DNA of 64,000 nucleotides. It comes from Globisporangium splendens (Eukaryota; Oomycota; Peronosporomycetes; Pythiales; Pythiaceae). The stretch lies in assembly GCA_006386115.1 (NCBI GenBank), contig VFIW01000079.1, positions 1 through 64,000 of the forward strand, in the 5' to 3' direction. Under the pieces are notes generated by a model that saw only the letters and a list, made by a program, of their open reading frames with translations, did no database searches and was not told the origin of the DNA. Within the stretch, counting starts at the first letter, position 1. The number at the start of each line of letters is the position of its first letter. Shown here piece by piece: positions 54,557 to 64,000 of the stretch. The position numbers and the translations under genes are program-made.

Positions 54557-56154
54557 TTATTGTGCGCGCAGTTGACGTTTCCTCTCTGGCTCAAAGTGCA
54601 CGTGCTTGCCTTTGAACTTCTTCGTGATCTACAAGCACATTTACCATACATACAACAGCATTTGAACTTTAGAAAACCACGAGACAAACACAAAGCCTGC
54701 AACACCAGCAACTTGAAGGACTACAAAACCGTACTCGACACCCGCTTAACGTGAGCGTTTTCCCGGATTCCAAACGCTTGAGCTCGGCCACGAGCCGCAG
54801 AACCGATGCGAGCCGCGGCGGCGTGTCCTTGTTGCCGATCGCGTGAATGATCTTCGACACGATGCGGACGCTGAGCTCGTCAAACATGAGCTCGTCATCC
54901 AGGAACGCCATCTGCAGAATCACGTGATCAGCCTCACCTTTCACGACGTACTTGTGGAGAATGCGGCGCTCTGCACAGGCACGAACTTTAGTTAGGACGA
55001 CTGCGAATCTCTTGGTTGCCTAGTGAGACGGCTACACGGTCCCATCTCATCCGTACCTGCGCGTGCAAACTCGTTCTTCGCTTTCGCAGCATGCTGCTGG
55101 AATTTGGAGAAGAGTTCAAGTACCTCGGGTCCTCGCTCCGCTCCCAGTCGTTCCAGTTCCTGAGTAAGAAGAACAACACAAAGAAGGAAGGTTGGCTCAG
55201 ATACCTAGACGACATTTGAGCAAAAGGGAGTGGGTGCAATACCTTTCGGATGCGAATACGATCAAAGAGGAGCTTTTCGTTCGACGGATCTTCGACCCAC
55301 TCCTGCTGGAAGCGTTTGCAGGTGGCCTTCAGTTGCGGCTTCGCGATCGAAAGCAGCGGACGCACGAGCTTCACCTCGGAACCAACGCTGTCCTGATCGT
55401 CGTTGTCCTCGTCGCCAACCGCTGCATCAGAGCCAAGTGTTGACACCTTGGCGATCCCAGCGAGTCCATTGATGCCGCTCGCTCGACCAAGGCGGAAGAG
55501 CATCGTCTCCAATTGGTCGCCGAGATTGTGTGCCACAAAGAGGTACTTGACGTTCTTCTCGCGACACACCTGCTGCAGTAATGCGTACCGGTACCGCCGT
55601 GCCTCCTCTTGCAACTTGCTCCCACGTGGTTTCACCGGCGGTCGATGCATAGACGACAAAGATGACGATCGCAATTGCGCATTAACGCCACCGTCTTCCC
55701 CATCTTGCGCCCATTCGCATTGCGCGATAACATGCTCGACACCCCATTTGTCCGTCACGATGCGTCCAATGGTCTCGGCTTCTTCCGTGCTCTCGATGCG
55801 CAAGCGATGATCGACCGTGATCGCGAGCAGCGGCGTGCGGATGCGCTGCTTCTGCAGGTATTCGCGCAGCAGCAGCGTCAGCGCCATGCTGTCAGCACCT
55901 CCAGAGAACGCCACTGCGATGGGGAACGCTTCGTGCGGGACGCCATTGTTTCCTTCGTTGGCGTACAGCGCATGCACTTTTTTCTGCGAGAGTCCGACTT
56001 TCTTCAGCAAACCAGCGAACACGGGCGCTGTCACGTGCGGCAACTGGGGTGGCATCGCCTTCGAGCCTATAGACATGCTGGTGTTCCATGGTCGCCGCAG
56101 CAGCAGCAGACGGCGGCAGCTCGCAACGAGCGGCGGTGCGTTCCGCGCAAGCAT
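54557..56154 (-). CDS. TILS: tRNA(Ile)-lysidine synthetase (TilS), probably mitochondrial
   Basis: Four exons: 55243-56154, 55057-55159, 54735-54970 and 54557-54628 (GT-AG, in frame), giving 440 aa. The N-type ATP pyrophosphatase loop is AVAFSGGADSMAL near residue 80. It is followed by VDHRLR, the HNLGDQLETMLFRLGRASGINGLAG block and WVEDPSNEKLLFDRIRIRK, all diagnostic of TilS. The start at 56154 (MLARNAPPLVASCRRLLLLRRPWNTS) gives a typical mitochondrial presequence; an in-frame ATG at 56199 would add 15 residues. TilS converts C34 of tRNA-Ile(CAU) to lysidine so it reads AUA. In a non-photosynthetic eukaryote the target would be the mitochondrial tRNA. It lies head-to-head with the coiled-coil gene across 290 bp. 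Confidence 0.9.
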
Positions 56155-56444
56155 ATTGGCAAATGGTGTGCAACATGTGACATCACTCAGATAGAACATA
56201 TGTTGCTAACTCAAGAATTGACCGATATGTTTCAAATAGTAACTAACCTGATGCATCCTCAGAAGCTGAGGACGACGCCCTCTCGTATTTATATCGGCGC
56301 ATGCAAAAAATGCAATCGACAATGGCGCGAAGACGCCATCTGGGCTGCATATTGTCAGTTGACCTGCCTGCTCCTGTGTAGCAATCTGCGTGCACCATTA
56401 AACGCAGAGCACGTGCGCACCTGTCTGACTGCTGAGCGCAAACG

Positions 56445-57050
56445 ATGGTGGATGAGCTCGTGAGCAAGAAGCTGGAGCTGCTCGCGGCGCAACGCGCCAA
56501 GGTCGACCGCATCCAGGAGCTCCTCAATGGTGGGCAACCATGCAAACTGGCAAACAACGCGCGATCTGCTCCCTGTTCTTATGCTGCTTGCCTCGTGCTA
56601 ATTACTGCAGGCTATGGCGGCTTCAATGAGGCGTCGCGCAAGACCTGCAAGAACCTGGAAGCCGCGATCACGATGTCCAAGCGGCCAGGGTACTTGGCAT
56701 ATTATGAGCAGCCCGACCACCTGCAAGCGCTGGTACGCAGTGGTGAAGTCGCGCGGCTCCAGGAGCAGGTCGTGCAGCTGCAGAAGCAGATCGACCAGCT
56801 CACAGAAAAGATCGACAGTGCAAACGTCGCAATATCCATCACAAATGGTCAGTTGGATAGCGCCAAGCCATCCGCGAGCGTGCACAACCTCACGCAATGG
56901 TTTGCGACCTGTGGCTCCCCCAAGCAAGGCGCGGACTCGAACCAGTACACCAACTTCACGCCCAACAAGAAAGTGTACGGCGGCACGAGCCACTATGCGG
57001 TCTTCCGATCGCAATCGAGCACAATGAAGAATGGCCGTCTCACGAAATGA
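56445..57050 (+). CDS. Small coiled-coil protein of unknown function
   Basis: Exons 56445-56529 and 56611-57050 (81-nt GTGGGC...CAG intron) give 174 aa. The N-terminal MVDELVSKKLELLAAQRAKVDRIQELL and residues about 70-110 (VARLQEQVVQLQKQIDQLTEKI) are coiled-coil helices. The C-terminal 60 residues are polar with YTNFTPNKKVYGGTSHYAVF. I recognise no family. Two good helices, conserved splice signals and a divergent promoter shared with TilS support it being a real gene. Confidence 0.7.
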   Translation: MVDELVSKKLELLAAQRAKVDRIQELLNGGQPCKLANNARSAPCSYAACLVLITAGYGGFNEASRKTCKNLEAAITMSKRPGYLAYYEQPDHLQALVRSGEVARLQEQVVQLQKQIDQLTEKIDSANVAISITNGQLDSAKPSASVHNLTQWFATCGSPKQGADSNQYTNFTPNKKVYGGTSHYAVFRSQSSTMKNGRLTK

Positions 57051-57198
57051 CCAAACAAAAGTCTGAATCGGAAGTAAAAAAAGAAAAAGATCAATTGGTT
57101 TTGCTACTGTGTGACTGTGAACAGCAATGGCTTTCGTCGTCATCGCCATTCTGCATGCGACTTTGTTCTGTGGATTCAACAAATAGTGTGATGGTTGC

Positions 57199-58560
57199 TT
57201 AGAACGACGCGTACTTGCCGAGCTTCTCGACGTCGCGGAAGTCCGCACCGGCGTAGCGAGCCTTGGCGCCGAGCTCTTCCTCAATGCGCAACAGCTGGTT
57301 GTACTTGGCGAGACGCTCCGAACGGCACGGCGCGCCCGTCTTGATCTGGCCGGCACTCAAACCGACCGCCAAGTCGGCAATGAACGAGTCCTCAGTCTCA
57401 CCCGAACGGTGCGAGGTCATGATCGCCCACCCGGCCTTCTTGGCCATGGTCACCGCCTCGATGCTCTCCGTAATCGAACCGATCTGGTTCACCTTGAGCA
57501 AGAGCGCATTGCACGCCTTCAAGTCAATGGCTTTCTGCACACGCGTTGGGTTCGTGACCGTGAGGTCGTCACCGACGATCTGCACGTCCTTGCCCACCTT
57601 GTCCGTGAACTTGACCCACGACGCCCAGTCGTCCTGGTCAAATGGGTCCTCGATCGACACAATCGGGCTCGACTCCTTGCACTTGGCGATGAAGCTCTCG
57701 TACAATTCAATGAGCTTGTCGGCAGGGATCTTGTCCGAGTCGGCGGCGTTTGGGTTCTTGAAGTCCAAGTTGTAGCGAGCATCGTCCTTGCCAGTGTAGA
57801 ACTCGGACGCCGCGACATCCATACCGAGACGCACCTTGTCGGTGTAGCCCGAGAGCTTGATGGCTTCCTCAATCAGGTCAATGGCTTCACGGTTTTCCAA
57901 AATGTTTGGGGCAAAGCCACCTTCGTCACCGACGGCGGTGGCGTCAAGACCGTAGCGACCCTTGATCACCTTCTTCAGGTTGTGGTACACTTCACAGCCA
58001 ATCTGCATGGCCTCCGAGAAAGACGTGGCGCCGACTGGGAGCACCATGAATTCCTGCATCGCGAGCTTGTTGCCGGCGTGCGAGCCACCGTTAATAATGT
58101 TGAACGATGGCACAGGCAAGCATGGCGATGGGTTGCCGGCGAGGTCAGCAATGTGTTGCCACAATGGCACCTTGCGCGCGGCGGCGCCGGCCTTGCAGAC
58201 CGCGAGTGAGACCGCCAAGATAGCGTTCGCACCGAGCTTCTTCTTGCACCAGCCCCATTCGTTCTTCGTGCCGTCCAAGGTCTCGACCATGTACTTGTCC
58301 AACTCGGATTGCTGGGTCTCGTCCTTGCCAATCAGCGTTGGCGCGATGACCTCGTTCACGTTCTTGACGGCCTGGAGCACGCCCTTGCCCAAGTACGCCT
58401 TGCCGCCGTCGCGGAGCTCAAGCGCCTCGAACTCGCCCGTGGACGCGCCACTCGGCACGGCTGCGCGGAAGAGACCGTGCTCCGTGGTGAGGTCCACTTC
58501 GACGGTCGGGTTGCCGCGCGAGTCAATGATCTGACGAGCCTTGATGGATTGGATTGGCAT
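57199..58560 (-). CDS. ENO1: Enolase
   Basis: Single exon, 453 aa. It converts 2-phosphoglycerate to phosphoenolpyruvate in glycolysis. Family marks are [14 protein letters not shown] at the N-terminus, [20 protein letters not shown], the metal-binding Asp/Glu set in [11 protein letters not shown] and GDDLTVTNP, the catalytic Lys in [14 protein letters not shown], and [15 protein letters not shown]. The body is somewhat longer than yeast enolase (436) because of a few insertions (for example [18 protein letters not shown]), which are common in plant and protist enolases. Codon bias is strong. The gene is divergent from the FKBP gene. Confidence 0.98.
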   Translation of the reverse strand: MPIQSIKARQIIDSRGNPTVEVDLTTEHGLFRAAVPSGASTGEFEALELRDGGKAYLGKGVLQAVKNVNEVIAPTLIGKDETQQSELDKYMVETLDGTKNEWGWCKKKLGANAILAVSLAVCKAGAAARKVPLWQHIADLAGNPSPCLPVPSFNIINGGSHAGNKLAMQEFMVLPVGATSFSEAMQIGCEVYHNLKKVIKGRYGLDATAVGDEGGFAPNILENREAIDLIEEAIKLSGYTDKVRLGMDVAASEFYTGKDDARYNLDFKNPNAADSDKIPADKLIELYESFIAKCKESSPIVSIEDPFDQDDWASWVKFTDKVGKDVQIVGDDLTVTNPTRVQKAIDLKACNALLLKVNQIGSITESIEAVTMAKKAGWAIMTSHRSGETEDSFIADLAVGLSAGQIKTGAPCRSERLAKYNQLLRIEEELGAKARYAGADFRDVEKLGKYASF

Positions 58561-59841
58561 CTTGTCTTAAATGGGGAAGAGGGGGTGCTGCTGTGCGAGT
58601 CGATTGACGAATGAGGCAATGGCCGAAGGAGCTGGAGAGATCTTCTTCTTGAAGGGGGAGAAGGTCAACTTGAGCCGTCGAATTGGGGAATGAAACCAAA
58701 GTGCCACCTAGATCTCGTCACGGGACACTATTGCCTGATTTTGGTGTCAGAATAGTGTGTCAAACACCATTCTGGAGTCGTTTTCTGCTTGGGTGTCGGG
58801 TGAGAGAGATGGGTGGAGGGAGAGTCGCAGAGATACGCGGCACGTGGTCCTCATCTCGTCTCTCCTCCTCAGCCGCAGGTTTGATTGCGCTTGCGCTGTT
58901 TGGATCTTTGTATTGCGGCAGTGGAAGCGAGCCAAATACGTATGGAAGGCGTGGGCTGCTGGTGGCAGTAGAAACACGTGTTTGTGTTTGCTGTGTGTGT
59001 GTGTTGCTGGATTGATTAGAATCTCGCACAATGCAGGACTGCGCTGCAACACGAAACGGGAGGAATTAAAAACGGGACACGTGAGATTGACGGTGGCGAG
59101 ACAAAGACGCGAGCGCTCGTCACTTCAGTGCCGCCAGATCAGAAAGTGTCGTTTGTGGCTGCATGTGCATGTGGTCGAGTAGATTCGTTTACTTTGGCAT
59201 GGTGCTGAATGACTTGTATGCGGCAGCATGCAGCCAGTCCGCATGTTTGTATGACGATGCATCTCTCTCTATGCCAAAGGTTCGCCGAGTATTATAATCG
59301 ATGCCCAAGTTCCCCGGCATTGCGCGTTGACGACTTGCATGCAGTCGTTGAAACATCCGAGGATACAATTTGCGTGAAACCATTTTGCAGCAAGACTCGC
59401 TACAGAATATGACACACGAACCGCGTGGCAGAATGCACCGCTGTGGCAGTGACGTGGCTGCTCCCAATCCCCCATGCAGCAAACGACCAAGCAGACCTCG
59501 GTACAAAAAATGAATGACACAGAAACAACCGATGTGTGTGACATCACGCACCTTTGCTGCCAGCAGTACTTTACCGGTATGTTGCACCAACAGATGTATT
59601 TAACCCACCCACCCATTCATCCAAAACGTAATAATCCAAGAAACCACACAATAAGAAATCACATCATTCACACAAGATTCGAGAACAGTTCAATGGGTTG
59701 AATGGGTCTTGGGTCGTCCATCCATTTTCCATCAGCCAGCTTCAAAGTCGGTTGGTTGGCTTGAGGCGACGCGGCCGCTCAGTCCATTGCCGCACCAGTC
59801 AGTCAGCCCCACACTCACTCACTTTAGCAATCGAGAGCATC
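58561..59841. other. Divergent spacer, enolase / FKBP
   Basis: No gene is supported in 1.3 kb. It holds an initiator-like element for enolase near its left end and, near its right end, CACTCACTTTAGCAATCGAG just before the FKBP start. Confidence 0.45.
58599..58618 (-). promoter_or_regulatory. Candidate initiator of enolase
   Basis: The minus strand reads GCCTCATTCGTCAATCGACT, close to the oomycete consensus GCTCATTYYNCAWTTT, 40-60 bp upstream of the ATG. Confidence 0.55.
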
Positions 59842-61056
59842 ATGGCGAAAGGGAACAAGAACAGCAACCAGAACAAGAGCGCCGCCCCGGCTCCAGCTGA
59901 GAAGAAGGCAGCGCCGAAGACCCAGGAGGTCGTGGCCGTGCCCGGTTTCTTCGGTCACGTCGTGGCGCCCGGCCAGACGCTGCAGTGGGCCAACGAGGTC
60001 GAGGAGTTCGTGCTGCAGCTCAACTCGGCTGCGCTCGACGCCAAGGCCGTCACCGGCCGCTCGACGCTCTACGTGCTCGCCAAGGAGTCCAAGATCGCGC
60101 TCTGCACGCTCTCGACCGAAGGTAAAGAACAGTGGTCTCTGAACCAGACGTTCACGCCTCTGGACGGCGAGATCGCGTTTGTGGTCGAAGGCGCGAACGC
60201 CATCCACCTCACGGGGTTCATTGAGGTCCAGGACGACGAGGACGACGATGACGAGCACGACTACGATGGATACTGTGAGTCCCACGACGGCGAGCACCCA
60301 GACGACGACGGCTCAGACTCGATGGACGATGACGAAGAGATGATGGTGTTTGGCGACCAATCCGACTCGGATGATGAGGAGGAGGACGAGGAGGAAGACA
60401 GCGAAGGACGCTTTGAAGTGATCGAGGAGCGTGTCCACGGCGACGCGCGAGCGAAGAAGGAGGCCAAGAAGGAAGCTTCGCCAGCCACCACGAAGGCAGC
60501 TGCCAAGAAGGGTGCTGCTCCTGCGCCAGCTAAGAAGGAGGCTGCTAAGAAGGGCGCCTCTCCTGCGCCAGCTAAGAAGGAAGCTGCTGCGGCCCCTGCC
60601 AAGGAGACGCCATCCAAGAACGACAAGAAGGTCGCGGAGAAGATCGCCGAGTTGACTGCGGCATCGAACGCGAACAAGAAGCGTCCGGCGCCTTCGGAGT
60701 CCCAGGATGTGCCAAAGAAGGCCAAGAACTCGCGCTTGTACAAGGGTGTGACCATTGAGGAGCACGCCGTGGGTAAGGGTCAAGTGGTGCAAAAGGGTCG
60801 CAAGGTGAGCATCCTGTACAAGGGGCGCCTGGAGAACGGCAAGCAATTCGACGCGAACCAGAACCGCAAGAAGCCGTTCTCGTTCCGCCACGGCATCGGC
60901 GACGTCATCAAGGGCATGGACATCGGTATCGAGGGGATGCGATCGGGCGGCAAGCGCACGATCCTGATCCCGTCCAAGCTCGGGTACGGTAAGGCTGGCG
61001 CGGGACCAGACATTCCTGGCAACGCCAACCTGATCTTTGATATTGAAATGCTATAG
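59842..61056 (+). CDS. Nuclear FKBP with nucleoplasmin-like domain (Fpr3/FKBP39 type)
   Basis: Single exon, 404 aa. A nucleoplasmin-like N-terminal beta domain covers about 30-130 (FFGHVVAPGQTLQW, IALCTLSTEGKEQWSLNQTF). It is followed by long Asp/Glu tracts (about 135-195) and an Ala/Lys/Pro-rich histone-H1-like linker. A C-terminal FKBP peptidyl-prolyl isomerase domain (about 290-404: VVQKGRKVSILYKGRLENGKQFDAN, FRHGIGDVIKGMDIGIEGMRSGGKR, PGNANLIFDIEML) completes it. Such proteins act as histone chaperones in nucleolus and chromatin. The ATG at 59842 (ATCATGGCG) starts the family-like protein; the frame is open for 48 codons upstream. Confidence 0.95.
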   Translation: MAKGNKNSNQNKSAAPAPAEKKAAPKTQEVVAVPGFFGHVVAPGQTLQWANEVEEFVLQLNSAALDAKAVTGRSTLYVLAKESKIALCTLSTEGKEQWSLNQTFTPLDGEIAFVVEGANAIHLTGFIEVQDDEDDDDEHDYDGYCESHDGEHPDDDGSDSMDDDEEMMVFGDQSDSDDEEEDEEEDSEGRFEVIEERVHGDARAKKEAKKEASPATTKAAAKKGAAPAPAKKEAAKKGASPAPAKKEAAAAPAKETPSKNDKKVAEKIAELTAASNANKKRPAPSESQDVPKKAKNSRLYKGVTIEEHAVGKGQVVQKGRKVSILYKGRLENGKQFDANQNRKKPFSFRHGIGDVIKGMDIGIEGMRSGGKRTILIPSKLGYGKAGAGPDIPGNANLIFDIEML

Positions 61057-61399
61057 ATTCCATACATGTATTCAAACTAAAGAAAACCTTTGTTTCAAAA
61101 AAACAATAACGGATGGTTGCTATGCATTCATATAAATATGCACTTGTAGGATATACAATGGCTCTGTAAGTAGCTCTTGGTCTGGATTGGAGAGCTCGCC
61201 TTCATTTACTTCATCACGAGCGAGAAGACGAACGAGTCCAGATCGTTGCGTTGGCGCTCCTGCTGCCGCAGGAACAGCGTGCACTCGTCGCTGATGTTGA
61301 GCTCTTGGACCTCGCATCTGGGGTCTTCGTGCGGATTCCTATGGCATTTGCCATTTATCCGCGTTTGATTGGCTGGGAGCGGCGAGCTACTGGCGGACG
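61057..61399. other. Spacer between FKBP and the LpxL-like gene
   Basis: A minus-strand frame here ends in a protein-like stretch (ISDECTLFLRQQERQRND) but has no plausible start. Nothing firm. Confidence 0.4.
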
Positions 61400-62895
61400 A
61401 TGCAGGCGCTCGAGCAGCATGTGATGCAGGAGACGACCGCGTGTGGTGCCACCAGTCGACGAGCTCTCGGACTCCGAGGTTATGCGGCATGGGCGAGTGT
61501 GAGGGGTGTGCAGTGGCTGGCGCGGTGGCTGCCGGAACGCGAGTTGCTCAGGGGTGCGACGGTGCTTGGGTACTTTTTCTATTATGGTGCGTTGCTTTGT
61601 TTGACAAGAAGCCGAACTTCAGACTCCCATCGTGGAGGAGGGAGCACGCGCGCTCCCGTTGTGTAGATGCGTCGTTATGTCGTTGGTTTTCACACAAAGG
61701 GAGGGAATCTGAATCTGGTCCCGTTCCATGGCTATGATGCCATTTGGGCTGGCTTCTCCTTGTCGCACACAATAACCATCTCTATCGTGTCTTTGTATCC
61801 TAAATGATGATGCTGGGCATATAGTCGTGCAGTACCGCTGGGAAGTCGTAGAGACACGACTCGCGACGGCGCTGCCTCATGTCGATGCCGCCGAGCGGCG
61901 CCGCATCGCGCGCAACGCGTACGTGAATCTCGGGCTCTCGCTGCTCTGGTTCCTGCGGCTCCCGCCGTCTTCTGTGAGCGGGCGGCGCCATGCGATCGAC
62001 GAGCTCATAGACGTGGAGGGAAGCGAATCGCTATTCGAAGGCAATGCGATCGTCACCACCGGCCATGTCGGTACGGCAATGGCGTAAATGCACTGCGAGA
62101 TGCTGTCTCTGTCTGTCTAACGTGTGTGTCTACTATGGACTGCAGGCATGTGGGAATTCCTTCCGTTGGCGTTCTCGAGCCCACAATGCGAGCAGTGGAT
62201 CGTCTATCGGCCTCTGCATCAACCGACGGTGAATGCGTTGGTCAACGACATGCGGCATGGCAACCAGCGACACCTTGTTCCAGTGTGAACGTGCTATCTC
62301 AAGTCTCTCCCAATATGTGGCCAAGCCCAGCTATAGATTAACCTTTGTTGTGGTATCTGTTGCGCAGGACAAACGCTGCTTTCAGCTCCTTTGTGACGTG
62401 CTCGCAAAAAAATCACAGACAGCATCGTCTCCATCACAACAAATTGTGGGGATTGTCGCCGACCAACGCGCCAAAGATCCAAACACCCGCGTGGGAGTGC
62501 GCTTTCTGGGTCAGCGCACGTATTTCCCAAGTGGCGCGGCTCGTCTTCACCTCCACGCACCCAATGCAACGCTTCTGTTTGCGACGTTGTTGCACAACCA
62601 TGACTTTTATCGGTCTCCAGCGAGCGCAGCATCGACGAAGCCATTCCGATTGCATGTCCGTCAGGTGCGTAGCAGTCAGTTTATGACCGGCAAGGCACTA
62701 AACCCTGTCCTTCTTATCACGATCTCCATTCTTGCCATCGCCATCTCGCAGATCTCTTATCCACGCCTAGAGAGCGATGAATCTCCTCAGACGGTAGTGG
62801 ATCAAGTCACGCAAATGTATGCGGATTTGCTGCAAGAAGTGGTGCTGCAGCACCCAGAGCAGTATCTTTGGATGCATGATCTATGGAAAGAGTAA
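61400..62895 (+). CDS. LpxL/HtrB-like lipid acyltransferase (bacterial-type family)
   Basis: Five exons: 61400-61586, 61825-62070, 62146-62282, 62368-62664 and 62752-62895. All are GT-AG and in frame, giving about 336 aa. The last intron (87 nt) has no stop, so a 365-aa retained form is possible. Family marks are the RNAYVNLGLSLLWF helix, the catalytic HX4E motif in GHVGMWEFLPLA, VYRPLHQPTVNALVNDMRHG, GIVADQRAKDPNTRVGVRFLGQ and the C-terminal PEQYLWMHDLWK. Bacterial members add secondary acyl chains to lipid A; other members acylate phosphatidylinositol mannosides. The substrate in an oomycete is unknown. The N-terminal hydrophobic segment (VLGYFFYY) fits membrane association. Introns and base composition match neighbours, so it is a resident nuclear gene. 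Confidence 0.82.
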
Positions 62896-63083
62896 TGAGC
62901 CAAAGTGAGTAGCACCATGTTTGGTGCGTGAGAACCCGAGAGTATTCACGCACCAAGCAGAGACCAAATTGAGAAAAATACCAGACCTGTTTTCACATGC
63001 TGGCTGGACATTTGCAGTACTGCAATGGATGACCCTAGCAGTACGACGCACTCAAGCTACCTCTTTCGTACTGGAGAGTTCCT

Positions 63084-64000
63084 TTACAGTTCGTCTTTGT
63101 CGCCACCGGCACCGAGAATTTCGCTCAGGATGTCGTCGTCGTCTTCGTCTTCGATCACTTCCACCTTGGCGTCCTCGCCGTTCCATGGCTCGACAGTGGC
63201 GAGCTTCGGGAACTCGTCGAAGCCGGTCGTGGTCTCCTTGCCCTGGAGCACGCCCTGCAAGAACGAAGCGATCGCATCGGACGAGAACGCACCGCGCTGC
63301 ACCACGAAGCGCTTGCGGTCCAAGTTGATCGCGACCACCGAAGGGTAGCCGAACGTCAAGTCAAATTGGTTCTCAAACGCCACTTGGTCACCGCCCTGGA
63401 TCCAGCCGAACTTGAATGGCTTGCCACGCACCAACTTGGCGGCATCTCCCAGCGTGCTCAAGTACGCTTCACGGCCAGCTTTACCGCTTTCCGTGAGGTG
63501 TGGAAGCACAGCGAGCACGCAGCTCGACTTGCCACTGCAAAAGTCCGTGAGCACGTCGGCAGAGTACAACTCCTTGATCTTAAGCCCGCCGCCGAGCTTT
63601 TCGAGCGCTTGGAGTGCGTACGAAGTGATGCCAGACGCAGTTCGAGCACCCTGGTAGTCCTGGGCATCGCTTGCCGAAGACGCACTTGGTCCAAAGACCT
63701 TGATAGTCGGGAACCCGCGGATGCCGTACTCACCAGCCTTTTGCTCATGCGCAGTCGCATCCAAAGCACCAAGCTTCACAGCACCCTTCAAGTCCGACGC
63801 AGCTTGCTCCCACTCAGGAGCCAAAGCCTTGCAGTGACCGCACCATGGAGCGTAAAACTCGACAAGCCAGACATCTCCGCTGTTCAAGACAAGATCGTCA
63901 AAGTTGTCGTCCGTGAGCGTCACGACATTGCTGTTGGACGCCTTCGATCCCTTGTTCGAAGACGACGACGCCGACGGCTTCTTCTTGCTACCCGCCGAAC
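63084..64000 (-). CDS. ER protein disulfide isomerase, P5/PDIA6-like (N-terminus outside window)
   Basis: The 3' part of a minus-strand gene, open to the window edge. A Ser/Lys-rich linker is followed by a thioredoxin domain with APWCGHCKAL active site, the cis-Pro in RGFPTIKVFG, then a non-catalytic thioredoxin-like domain (SCVLAVLPHL...FGYPSVVAINL). An acidic tail ends in the ER retrieval signal KDEL. This order (a-type domain, b-type domain, acidic tail) matches the C-terminal half of PDIA6/P5, so a first thioredoxin domain is expected beyond 64000. It oxidises and isomerises disulfides in secretory proteins. Confidence 0.93.
   Translation of the reverse strand, partial: SAGSKKKPSASSSSNKGSKASNSNVVTLTDDNFDDLVLNSGDVWLVEFYAPWCGHCKALAPEWEQAASDLKGAVKLGALDATAHEQKAGEYGIRGFPTIKVFGPSASSASDAQDYQGARTASGITSYALQALEKLGGGLKIKELYSADVLTDFCSGKSSCVLAVLPHLTESGKAGREAYLSTLGDAAKLVRGKPFKFGWIQGGDQVAFENQFDLTFGYPSVVAINLDRKRFVVQRGAFSSDAIASFLQGVLQGKETTTGFDEFPKLATVEPWNGEDAKVEVIEDEDDDDILSEILGAGGDKDEL

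Noticed and set aside
61206..61490. Minus-strand small protein ending in a charged helix
   Set aside because: No convincing start or upstream exon, and it overlaps the LpxL-like exon 1 antisense.
1..64000. tRNA, rRNA or CRISPR features
   Set aside because: No cloverleaf with B-box-like GGTTCRANNCC, no rRNA stretch and no regularly spaced direct repeats were found by eye.

Overview
This is a stretch of oomycete (most likely peronosporalean) nuclear genome. The evidence is a set of compact genes with few introns, mostly 53-120 nt with GT-AG ends. It includes an elongation factor 3 of the fungal/stramenopile type and several start sites resembling the oomycete initiator (TCATTYYNCAWTTT-like). 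It also carries eukaryotic WASH, TSC2, TREX-2 and kinesin genes. Exon structures below were built by hand from splice motifs, reading frame and family conservation; no transcript data or database search was available.

Layout. 1-31 kb is conserved housekeeping: a bromodomain chromatin protein (5' end outside the window), TSC2/tuberin, the WASH subunit strumpellin, PTPA, a 3.6 kb gene-poor stretch, EF3, DNA polymerase kappa, an OCA6-like phosphatase-fold protein, a RING membrane protein, an RCC1-repeat protein and a cramped/TKI1-like SANT protein.

31-47 kb is a dynamic tandem array. It holds five intact aldo-keto reductases of the Kv-beta (AKR6) type in both orientations, one decayed copy, a 5'-truncated LINE with a 16-bp target-site duplication, an ankyrin-repeat gene, and an isolated copy of the array's promoter in inverted orientation. 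The copies are near-identical blocks with sharp edges, which suggests gene conversion.

47-64 kb returns to single-copy genes: a membrane-anchored cyclophilin-glutaredoxin-glutaredoxin fusion, PCID2, a kinesin with several apparent lesions, a mitochondrial-looking tRNA-Ile lysidine synthetase, a small coiled-coil protein, enolase, a nucleoplasmin-FKBP, a bacterial-type LpxL/HtrB acyltransferase, and the 3' part of an ER protein disulfide isomerase (KDEL).

The strongest candidates for something new are the cyclophilin-Grx-Grx fusion, the mosaic AKR array with its orphan promoter, the eukaryotic LpxL-like gene with introns, and the kinesin with two in-frame TAG codons plus a GT-AT intron.
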